Shown in pieces: positions 34,354 to 44,344 of a stretch of 64,000 nt of DNA; within the stretch, counting starts at the first letter, position 1; each line of letters starts with the position of its first letter. Origin of the DNA: Chlorops oryzae. Taxonomy: Eukaryota > Arthropoda > Insecta > Diptera > Chloropidae. Location of the stretch: the NCBI GenBank assembly GCA_020466095.1, contig CM035806.1, positions 113,169,080 through 113,233,079 on the forward strand, given 5' to 3'. Below the pieces are notes generated by a model. That model was given only the letters and a program-made list of their open reading frames with translations, made no database searches and was not told the DNA's origin. The position numbers and the translations under genes are program-made.

Positions 34354-35153
34354 CCCAGCCGGACTTTATCGCATGCATGACAAAATCATCGATGCAGAAG
34401 TATGGAAGAATGCATTTGTAAAGAGACCAATTGGTGCTGTTTCGAATGGTTTTGTAGTGAAAATTTCATGGAAGCAAGAGCTCGTTACAAGAGATCCTTC
34501 TTCAAACGAAATTTTCATTTGAAAAAGGGTTGATTACTCCTTTTTCCAATAAATATCTTATGCAATTTTCATAAAAACAGTGTTTTGCATATTTAAAATT
34601 TTCTGCTATGATTTACACATTTTTTGAGCAAATTTCATTCACTTCTGCTTTTCATCCAAGTGCATTTAAAACTAAAAAATTGTGATGGAATCGGTAATGT
34701 TTTATGTTATTGTTGATCAACACTATGAGCTAGCATTATATTATAACATAGTCAATGAAGTACTTTTAACAGACATGGAAATAAAACATTTTAAAATTAA
34801 AAAAAAAATATTAATCTTTTTTTACCTCCCAGATCCCAGTAGCGTAAACTTTTTTCAAATGAAACTTTCATTTGTATTAGGATTATATACTCTATTTTCA
34901 AATGAAATAATCATGCACGTTGGATCCTTCTTAAGTCAACCAGCACGTGTTCTTTTCCCAAATGAAGTTTTCATGCGGAACAAGGTCATACACTCCTTTA
35001 CCAAATGAATAACACATGAATTTTGAAGTACTGAAAATAGCGGCCATGTCCGAACAAACTTCATTGGAAGTAAGGGTTAGTAATGCGAGTACTCGCAGCA
35101 TGAATTTTCACCACTTCGGAAGTACTGCAGAAGTAGTGAAATTTCCGGCTGGG
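34354..35153. mobile_element. CCCAGCCGG-ended non-autonomous element, copy a
   Basis: Ends CCCAGCCGGA and TCCGGCTGGG, flanked by TT (34352-34353, 35154-35155). Homologous in reverse to 42437-43032. The block with ATTACTAACCCTTA and ACTTCGGAAGT is shared with the foldback arms at about 4030-4110. The middle (34700-34850) has an extra AT-rich insert relative to the other copy. Confidence 0.82.
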
Positions 35154-35229
35154 TTATAATTTTTTTGCGCTATCAAAGCATACGTCAATTCGTACATAAT
35201 TAACACTTATTCAAAAACATCGATTGTAT

Positions 35230-36146
35230 CCCAGCAAACATAATGACAAGCGTTTTGCAAACCAAGCTTTAAAAAAGCTTGCATGAAGAAGTTTATTGCA
35301 AGCGTTGCAAACTAAGCTTATGCAAAGCTTTCATTAATAAGGCTTTCATAAGCATTTTAAGGTAGCAGCCACCGACATTTGCAATATGTTTGGTATTGCA
35401 AGCGTTTTGCGAGTGTCGCTTACATTTTGGTTGTCAGTGCAATCGTTTTATAAATGTTGACAGCGTCCGATTGAATTTACAGTTAACTTTCAGAGAAAAC
35501 AAGAATTAAATTTCTAGAAATCATTCTAGTTGTGATTGCTGAGAAGGCAGTTAGTTTAAAAATTAGTGAAAAATTAAGCGTGTGTTTGAATTTATAAATT
35601 TCAAATAAATATATTTATATCATCATCGAAAAAAAAAGAAGTGTTGTGCGTAGCACCAACGAAATTTTTCAACATTTATGGGATAGCGAGGCTCCAGGCT
35701 CCGAGGCTTTTTATTCCTCAACATTTACTCTTAAGACATGAAGTTCCTTTTGTTTTTATATTTTAGTTAGCGAAAGTGAAAAAACTCGCATTTTAATTTA
35801 TATATGTTTATATTTTTTGTATTACTAATAAAAACCATATAAAACACACACAAAATAAATGTTTGCAACGCTTACTTATTTCATTAGAAATACGTGTTTT
35901 GCAACCGTATTTACAAAGCTTAGGGAAAGCGTTAAAAAATTAATTAGAAAACGTTTTTTGAACACATTTACAAAACACGTAAATACGTGTCTTAAATAAC
36001 ATGTTTTGCAATCGTCTTTTCAAAGCTTATAAAGATGGTGCGTTTCGATTATAAACCGCTTACTTTGATGCCTTTTATAAATATCATAGCAGCGTTTAAT
36101 AAGTGTTTTGCTTACATTTGAACGCTTACAAAACGTGTTTGCTGGG
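35230..36146. mobile_element. CCCAGCAAACA-ended MITE, forward copy of an inverted pair
   Basis: Ends CCCAGCAAAC / GTTTGCTGGG, flanked by AT (35228-35229, 36147-36148). The interior is full of AAGCTT, TTTGCAA and CGTTTTG motifs. Non-coding. Confidence 0.88.
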
Positions 36147-36234
36147 ATTCCAGGGTCTGCGGATTCAATACCAGTGAAAAATATCAATACTTTAATACAT
36201 CTTTATGTATGAAAATTCGCATTTTCGAGACTAT

Positions 36235-37170
36235 CCCAGCAAACAATTACATATAAAAATACACGTTTTGTAAGCGTTCAAATGTAAGCAAAACACTTAT
36301 TAAACGCTGCTATGATATTTATAAAAGGCATCAAAGTAAGCGGTTTATAATCGAAACGCACCATCTTTATAAGCTTTGAAAAGACGATTGCAAAACATGT
36401 TATTTAAGACACGTATTTACGTGTTTTGTAAATGTGTTCAAAAAACGTTTTCTAATTAATTTTTTAACGCTTTCCCTAAGCTTTGTAAATACGGTTGCAA
36501 AACACGTATTTCTAATGAAATAAGTAAGCGTTGCAAACATTTATTTTGTGTGTGTTTTATATGGTTTTTATTAGTAATACAAAAAATATAAACATATATA
36601 AATTAAAATGCGAGTTTTTTCACTTTCGCTAACTAAAATATAAAAACAAAAGGAACTTCATGTCTTAAGAGTAAATGTTGAGGAATAAAAAGCCTCGGAG
36701 CCTGGAGCCTCGCTATCCCATAAATGTTGAAAAATTTCGTTGGTGCTACGCACAACACTTCTTTTTTTTTTCGATGATGACATAAATATATTTATTTGAA
36801 ATTTATAAATTCAAAAACACGCTTAATTTTTCACTAATTTTTAAGCTAACTGCCTTCTCAGCAATCACAACTAGAATGATTTCTAGAAATTTAATTCTTG
36901 TTTTCTCTGAAAGATAACTGTAAATTCAATCGGACGCTGTCAACATTTATAAAACGATTGCACTGACAAGCAAAATGTAAGCGACACTCGCAAAACGCTT
37001 GCAATACCAAACATATTGCAAATGTCGGTGGCTGCTACCTTAAAATGCTTATGAAAGCCTTATTAATGAAAGCTTTGCATAAGCTTAGTTTGCAACGCTT
37101 GCAATAAACTTCTTCACGCAAGCTTTTTTAAAGCTTGGTTTGCAAAACGCTTGTCATTATGTTTGCTGGG
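36235..37170. mobile_element. CCCAGCAAACA-ended MITE, inverted copy
   Basis: Almost an exact reverse complement of 35230-36146, flanked by AT (36233-36234, 37171-37172). The two are separated by only 88 bp of unrelated sequence and so form a palindrome of nearly 2 kb. Confidence 0.9.
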
Positions 37171-37449
37171 ATCTCATTTGCAATGGAAAACCCTTTTCAC
37201 GTATGCTTTTTCAGTTCCAGTATATTCTGCTTATCTAACTTAGCACCTTGAGGGCTCAACGCTGTTAAAGTAAATTGAAAGGAAGTAACGAGCTCACTAC
37301 TTTGAAGAAAGGAAATCAGAGTTGAAATTTCGATGACAGGTCGACAGAAACATAGGAAATGTGTGACTTAAATGCAACCCTGTGAGTCCGATTACTTGTA
37401 ATAAGCGTATGCGTTCAAGTAGCGAAAGTAAGTCAAAGTACTTATTTGT

Positions 37450-38206
37450 TTTTATACCCAGCGTAAGCAGGGTATATTGGGTATCTTGTAACAGCCAGAA
37501 TTACGCTCCGTAGATATAGACATATATATATATATATTCTTGATTAGGATCAAAAATTGAATCGATTTAGACATGTCCGTCTGTCCGTCCGTCCGTGTCC
37601 GGATCTCCTCCGAAACGGCTGGACCAATCAAGTCGAAATGTGGCACACAGGTATATCGGGGTCCGAGTATGATCTTAACTAAAAACGGAAGACATCCAGT
37701 CACTCCCACGCCCACAAATGAATTTAATGTGTTTTCAGTAAAATGCTTGTAACTTGCGAACCACTCAACACATTTCATTGATATTTGGTGTAGTGGTAAA
37801 CTACGAAAATGGACATATCCTGGGGGAAAATAGACGCCGTCCTCCTCGAACCACGCCCACAAATAAGGGTTTATCGTAACTTATGAAGTAAAAGGCGTAG
37901 AAACCTCAAATTAGCAACATAGGTTGAACAAAGCGAATGAAGGGTGTAGGAAAAAAGTTATGTGGCCCGCCCACTGCCACGCCCACAAATGAAGATTTTT
38001 GGTAACTTCCGAAGTAAAAGGCGTAGAAGCTTCAAATTCGCAACATAGGTTGACCAAGGTGAACGATAGGTGCAGGAAAAAAAGTTATGTAGCCCGCCCA
38101 ATGCCACGCCCACAAATGGAGATTTTTCGTACCATAGTCAGCCAATAATGTCGGGACGCTGGGAATTTCAAAGTCGCGCTTGCCGACTTTAGCTTTCTTA
38201 CTTGGT
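37450..38206. repeat. mini-me-like repeat, copy a
   Basis: Starts TTTTTATACCCAGCGTAAGC and ends near CCGACTTTAGCTTTCTTACT. It has a (TA)n tract and GTCCGTC repeats around 37520-37600. Open frames of 106-136 codons on the minus strand recur in both copies and are incidental. About 75% or better similarity to 38715-39484. Confidence 0.8.
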
Positions 38207-38714
38207 TCCACATGTGTTTGGTATTGGAAATTTACTTGCAGCTTTAGAGCGTAGAGCCCTTTAGCGCCCATGTAAGTTAGATACCTGCACAAAAATATTC
38301 TACGGCAGCATTTTTGTCTGTATTTGTATGAAAATTTCTCTTTTAGCTGCATTCAACTTAGGTGCACATTCGCTTTAACAGTATCCTGTTTCTAGTTTTT
38401 GAAATAAAATTTCATGGTAAAATGTTCCTTTAACAGCCCTGTTGAAAATTTATCTTTTGAATTTCAAACGCTTTCCTATCGACCTAAAATGCCTTTGCTT
38501 TGTTAGAATTTTTCAAAAATGTTGATACAAAATTAATAAACCTGGTTTAAGCTCTCATAGCGACTATCATTTGAAAGTTTAAACCATCAAAAAGTTTAAG
38601 CTAGGTTGAAGACGATAAACCTCAATTTTTTTTTTTCATTTCATTTTACTGCATTTTTTTATTTCTAGTCAGTTATGAAAGAATTTTCCTTTTATTACAA
38701 AAGTTAAATATGTT
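38207..38714. other. Unassigned AT-rich DNA between two mini-me-like repeats
   Basis: No gene recognised. Confidence 0.5.
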
Positions 38715-39484
38715 TTTATACCCAGCGTAAGCGGGGTATATTTGTTTTGTTCAAATCATGTAACAGGGAGAATTAAGCTCCGGAGATATGGAAAAATATA
38801 TATAGAAATGATCAGGATCAAAAACTGAATCGATTTAGATAGGTCCGTCTGTCCGTCCGTCTGTCCGTCCGTCCGTGGTCGGATCTCCTCCGAAACGGCT
38901 GAACCAATGAAGTCGAAATTTGGCACACATGCATATGGGAATCCCAGTATGATCCTAAGTAAAAATGGGAGACATCCGCCCAATGCCACGCCCACAAATG
39001 AATATATTGTGTTTTCAGTAAAATGCTTGTAACTTGCGAACCATCCAACACATTCCATTGATATTTGGTGTACTGGTAAACTAGAAAAAAGGGACATATC
39101 CTGGGGGAAAATGGACGCCGTCCTCCTCGAGCCACGCCCACAAATAAGGGCTTATCGTAACTTCCGAAATAAAAGGCATAGAAGCTCGAAATTCGCAACA
39201 TAGGTTCACCAAGGCGAATGAAAGGTGTAGGAAAAAATTTTATGTGCCCCGCCCACTGCCACGCCCACAAATGAAGATTTATCGTAACTTCCGAAGTAAA
39301 AGGCGTAGAAGCTTCAAATGCGCAACATAGGTTCACCAAGGCGAACACAAGGTGTAAGGAAATAATTAATGTGGCCCTCCCACTGTCACGCCCACAAATA
39401 GAGAAGCAAAACATAGTGCGCTCATAATGTCGGGACGCTGGGTATTTCAAAGTCGGGCTTGACCGACTTTAGCTTTCTTACTTG
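38715..39484. repeat. mini-me-like repeat, copy b
   Basis: Same start, same end and same (TA)n/(GTCY)n landmarks as copy a. Internally it repeats a unit with CACGCCCACAAAT and TCGTAACTTCCGAA about three times. The 210-codon minus-strand open frame is an artefact of this repetition. Confidence 0.82.
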
Positions 39485-40149
39485 TTTGTTAATAAAATTA
39501 ATATTTGGACGGCGTTCTTTTAAGAATTCAAGTGTTGTTAAAGACATTCTGATATGTTACTCAAAAATACAGGAAAAAATTTCGGGTAGGTGCGTTTTTC
39601 ACGTAAGTGCATAAAATTGTCTGGAAAATAATTGAATGCAGCTAAGCAGAATATACTGTATCGCATTTTCGCTTGTGAAAAACAGTTGAAAACAACAAAC
39701 AGCCGTCTGGTATACATATATATTTTTCGATTAATAAAAACAATTGAGTTTTGCGAAAAACCTTGCTGCGAATTATATTTACTAACATTTATAAATACCA
39801 TAATGAACTTCGTTCTTATCTGGTGTCCTATGACACAACTCAACTTGTTTTTTTTTGTATGGGCTTTCAGAGGCTTTCCAAGAAAAAAAAATTTGCAATA
39901 GAATTTTTTCCATAAACATACCTCTGTATCTTCACAATACAACAAAATTTCTTATTTTAAGAAAGCAACCCCCACAATTTCACTATATATAATTCTTTGT
40001 TAAGCGCAGACCACTATAAAAATGCCATTTTTACGTCTCTGTTATTTTCAATTGACTGTGGGCGCCGAAAATATTGTGCGATTGTCTTAATTTTTTATTT
40101 CTGCGAAATAACTTGAGGACATGTTTCAACATGTGCAAGTACAAGAACA
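39485..40149. other. Unassigned AT-rich DNA
   Basis: Short overlapping open frames on both strands (89 and 135 codons) lack any recognisable domain. Confidence 0.45.
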
Positions 40150-40795
40150 GTTGATAGTTAGAAGTTGGTTAAAGTGAAAGTGGGCAACGGGCTTTACGTG
40201 ATGCACTTCTCTTACAAAGAGTTCTACCAGACTTATGAAAGTTAAAAAATCGGAAAAATCAACGATTTCCAAAATTTTTCTGATTTGCAATATATTTTAC
40301 TATACCATACATTGCGTATAAAATATTTAAACTTTTAAGACCACTATCCAGTTTCATTAATAACATTTTAAGCCCTTATATGTCCAGATCAGGTAAAAAA
40401 TGTGCGAGATATTCGAGAATTAACAAATTTGAGGCGTTGAATTTGAATATGTATTGTACCCTCAAGGTATGCATGTCAATATTTAGGGCTAAAATCTCCT
40501 ATTAGTTTTGAGTATTTTCCAGAAAAAATTTGTTCGAGCTATGATGATAAACATTATTTCACTATATATTTCTGACATCGTGGTAATGTCAAATTTTTCG
40601 ATGCATTCTTTTGGGGGACTCAATTTGAAGAGACTTCATACTAAACTTCGAACGAAATTCGGCACGAGTTATCGTATTCCAATCTCAATAATATTTAATA
40701 TTTAAGCTAATAGGACCATTTAGAAAAAAATTGGAGGGTATGCGTTTACGAAAATTTAATTTCATATTTTTGGGACACCCTAATGTACATCCTTC
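40150..40795. repeat. Dispersed repeat G, copy 2 (inverted)
   Basis: Reverse-orientation partner of 7847-8520, ending in TTTTTGGGACACCCTAA. Confidence 0.8.
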
Positions 40796-41159
40796 AATAG
40801 GGTATTTGACTACTTTTGGGAAAGTGTCTCAATCAAACCCTTATGGCCCCAAGATAAGGCAATCAAAATATTTCCCCAATATCTTTCGTATTTAAGGCCG
40901 GTATCGAGCAGATACTAATTTATCTTTGTAGAGTTGGCCATATATTTCACGCGCTAAAGTCAGCTGAGTTTTGTTTACATGTGAGCTGTCATTGTCAATG
41001 AAAGCGAATAATTTCTTGGATTTAAAAGTTAAGTGAAATAATTCGCATAAGCTCGGAAACCAGCGCCACACATGTGGTATGTTATGTTTAGGTGATGTTG
41101 CTTTCTCTTTGGAAAATAATGGCAATGTTTTACGAACATTGATGCTGATTAATTCTTAC

Positions 41160-41366
41160 CTGATATTCCCAAGCACTCGGCGATCTCGCGCCAAGCTCCA
41201 GATACTTCATGTTGTTGCTGTGCGATCCGGAAGTTATATCCCATATGCAAGGGAATTCTTTAACTTTATTACAGAGCAGTTGTTTTTGGTCATAATTGAA
41301 AGTTGTTCTCCGTCTTTTTGATACCGATGGTCCAGCTTCAAAAAATTGGTCTTCGCCGCCATCCAT
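41160..41366 (-). pseudogene. MADF-domain exon with one frameshift
   Basis: The minus-strand frame starts MDGGEDQFFEAGPSVSKRRR and enters a MADF-like domain (DQKQLLCNKVKEFPCIWDIT, then NNMKY). At about 41205-41215 the domain continues in another frame as GAWREIAECLGIS, which the family pattern requires, so one base seems lost. The exon ends at a perfect donor, CAG followed by GTAAG (from 41159 down). No second exon of the domain was found downstream. This is the only candidate for a host-gene remnant apart from 6873, though MADF genes also travel with PIF/Harbinger transposons. Confidence 0.55.
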
Positions 41367-41755
41367 GCTTCAGCTTTCAGCATTTTAATTTTTTGGGCGA
41401 TTCGTGCAACTGATTCAGCCTTTTCGCGGTGGAATAAATGTCAACCACTTTATTTCACTAGCTAAACTAGTTCCAGTGTATATAACTTATTACTAATAAG
41501 TACATACTAGATTGTACGAATGTTTTTTTTTTTTTGGAAATATAAAAATGTCCACACGGAATTCGAAAGATAATTGTCTAAAAAGATTTTGAGCATTTTT
41601 TCAGATTTTTTGTGGGACGTTTAGAGGTCGCGTAAATGAATTTTATGGGGAAACCTCCACTTTTGAGGGAAGGATTGCAATTTATACCTCAAATCGATGC
41701 CTACGTGTAAAATTTTATTGTGAAATGTAATCAGGTCCAAAGATAATGAATTGAG

Positions 41756-41988
41756 CATGATACAAGAAAACAAGATAGCGCCACTTCAGTACCGCTATTT
41801 TGAGGCTCTCTCTGAGAGCCGAAAATTGAGTTTGTGACGTCACTGAGCGAGAAATTGTTGTTCTTTCCCATGCTTTTCAAAAAAGTAAAAAGCCGGTTTA
41901 ACGTGGGAAAACAACAACAACGAATCGCGATTTTGAGTTTGTGACGTTGCCTCTCTCAAGTGGCACTATCTTGTTTTCTTGTATCATG
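41756..41988. mobile_element. MITE, TIR CATGATACAAGAAAACAAGA
   Basis: TIRs of about 30 bp ending in the complement CTTGTATCATG; exact duplication GAATTGAG (41748-41755, 41989-41996). The terminal CATGAT plus 8-bp duplication recalls P-type elements, but a hAT origin is equally possible. Non-coding, 233 bp. Confidence 0.92.
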
Positions 41989-41996
41989 GAATTGAG

Positions 41997-42377
41997 CTTT
42001 ATTTTGGGTTGTACAGAAGGGGGCTTAAAATCGTTTTTCAGGATTGAAATGAAGTTTTTTTGAAAAAACCAAAAAAAAAATCGTTTTAAATGTTAAATCT
42101 GAGTATGCAGATTTAAAGTCTAATCAATTCTTAGCAAATAAAAAACAATGTTCGTTTTGCTTTTATTTTGACGAAGCTATGCTAATTTAAAATTTGTGTT
42201 CACCTGTGTGTGCGCAATTTTTGGTTTTCGATTTATGGTGTCCTTTATTTACCCGAAGGCAATTTGGTCGCCCTACTCAAAACAAAAAACGTATCAAATT
42301 CAGAAAAAGAGTATATCCGTATCATGTGGGGAAAAAAGTATCACTTTTGATACAATTGTATTAGTTTGGCAACACTG
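41997..42377. other. AT-rich DNA ending in a hAT-like terminus
   Basis: The right end AGTTTGGCAACACTG with GTATCA repeats before it resembles the terminus at 7514 in reverse. The matching left end was not found. Confidence 0.4.
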
Positions 42378-42436
42378 CTGGTGGCAAATTCAATTTCACA
42401 ACAGCACACACACAGTATGCGTCATATAGAACTATA

Positions 42437-43032
42437 CCCAGCCGGAAATTTCACTACTTCTGTAGTACTTCTGAAGTGGTGAAAATTCATACTGCGACTA
42501 CTCGCATTACTAACCCTTATTTCTAATGAAATTTGTTAGAAGATGGCCGCTATTTTCAGTACTTCAAAATTCATGTGTTAAAGGAGTTTATGACCCTAAA
42601 TCGCATGAAAATTTCATTTGAAAAAAGTAAACGCTACTGAGATCTGGGAGGGAAAGAAACAGAAATATTTTTTATTATTAATTTTATTTTATTATTCTAT
42701 CACAATTGTTTAGTTTTAAATGCACTTCAATGAGAAGCATAAGTGAATAAAACTTGCTCAAAAAATGTGTAAATCATAGCAGACATTTTGAAAATATGGA
42801 AAACACTGTTTTCATGAAAATTGCATAAGATCTACATTGAAAAAAGGAGTAATCAACTATTTTTCAAATGAAAATGTCGTTTGAAGAAGGATCTCATGTA
42901 AGGAGCTCTTGCTTCCATGAAATTTTCACTAGAAAATCATTCGAAACAGCACCAATCGGTCTCTTTACAAATGAATTCTTCAATACTTCTGCATCGATGA
43001 TTTTGTCACGCATGCGATAAAATCCGACTGGG
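42437..43032. mobile_element. CCCAGCCGG-ended non-autonomous element, copy b
   Basis: Reverse-orientation homologue of 34354-35153. Ends CCCAGCCGGA / TCCGACTGGG, flanked by TA (42435-42436, 43033-43034). Confidence 0.85.
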
Positions 43033-43034
43033 TA

Positions 43035-43185
43035 GCTGCAACTTCGGCCAAATTTTGGCGCGTTATGGCATGATTTGGTGAAAAAGTTCAACTGAGGTGA
43101 ACCACGCCATAAGCCGAGTGTTGTGGTGAACCACGTAATAGTAAGTGTGGTGTATCACGTAATAGCTTTTGGCCGAAGTTGCAGC
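43035..43185. mobile_element. Small TA-flanked MITE, TIR GCTGCAACTTCGGCCAAA
   Basis: Perfect 18-bp TIRs; TA on both sides (43033-43034, 43186-43187). The inner GTGGTGAACCACG is itself palindromic. Confidence 0.85.
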
Positions 43186-43871
43186 TATAGTTCTATATGG
43201 TATGCGTGTAGCTGCTGATTTTCGTTTAGTCTGTATTGTATGTTTAGCAGCATATAGGACTATAGGTCTAACTGTTCTTCTTCCTAATCCCTGCAATGTG
43301 TTAGAGCTACGCTGCTTCAACATATGCATATAGCACGAGGAAAAGAGAAGCACGCTATGGCAGCGAAATCTTTAGCTCTGCTCTGGTGAAATGCATTGCC
43401 ACTTTTATTTTTAATTTTGGGAGATTTTCGAGTTCATTAGTAATGTGAGTGAGTAAAAAAAGCCAGAAAAAACCCGAAAATAAGCGCTATAAAAAGCTCG
43501 AAAAAACAAGGAAAATAGTCCGAAAAATATGTAGTTAAAATTTATTTTTTATTCAGCGGAGTTATTAAAATATATGACTAGATGTTGTTATACATTTTCA
43601 AATAAAAAATGTTAGCGTTTCTCTCATAAAAGGTTTTTATACAATGAAAAAGAACGTTCAACGTCTGAAATGGTAAGGGGGCCAAATTTGAAAACACACT
43701 CCAACGTAAATACGCGATCGAACGTATACGCAAGCATTGGACACAGCGCTTAGAAGCAGTGTTACCAGTTTAGAGGTTTTTCCTCTAAATTTAGAGGGTT
43801 TTTATTAATTTAGAGGTAGATTTAGAGGGACAAAACTTTTAGAGGGAAATTTAGAGGGATTCTATTCAAAG

Positions 43872-44330
43872 ATTTCGTTGATACATGGGCCAAAATTCTT
43901 TTTAATGCCTAAATTTCTGTCTCTGTCAACGAAATTCAGTGTTCGTAAGAGAGCAAATCAAATTAATAACAAATAAATTTTACCTTAAAATTTATTAATA
44001 ACGAAATAAAATACTCTAGTCCAATTGGAAAAAATCGAATATTACCAAACTTCCATCTTGTTTACTCGCAAATTACAGTAACATTGTGGTCTTGTTTGGC
44101 AAGACAAGACAAGATAAGACAACAATGTTACTGTAATTCGCGAACAAAAAAAAGTGGAGTTTTGGTAATAATTGATTTTTTTCAATTCGACTAGAGTATT
44201 TTATTTCGTTATTCATAAATATTTTGTTAAAATTAATTATTTATTAATTTGGTTTTCTCCTTCAAAAAAACTGAATTTCATTGACAGGGACAGAGTTAAG
44301 GCATTAAAAAGAATTTTGACCCACATATTA
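43872..44330. repeat. 460-bp palindrome
   Basis: Inverted arms run from GCATTAAAAAGAATT-type ends through TCTGTCAACGAAATTCA and ACTCTAGTC...GACTAGAGT to a centre near 44103 (GTTTGGCAAGACAAGACAAG). Probably a foldback MITE. Confidence 0.8.
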
Positions 44331-44344
44331 CACTGTCAAACAAA

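Larger units (their letters stand above)
42423..43199. mobile_element. Minimal CATATAG element (24-bp palindrome) expanded by two nested inserts
   Basis: Exact 8-bp duplication GTATGCGT (42415-42422, 43200-43207). After removing the nested elements 42437-43032 and 43035-43185 with their TA duplications, only CATATAGAACTA followed by its own reverse complement remains. Confidence 0.8.

Noticed and set aside
38818..39450. 210-codon minus-strand open frame with repeated segments
   Set aside because: It lies inside a mini-me-like repeat. The related copy at 37450 breaks it into different frames, and its internal repetition comes from repeated non-coding units.
7514..42377. One huge element bounded by the similar hAT termini at 7514 and 42377
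   Set aside because: Flanking 8-bp sequences do not match and the two termini are only loosely similar, so they are treated as separate fragments.
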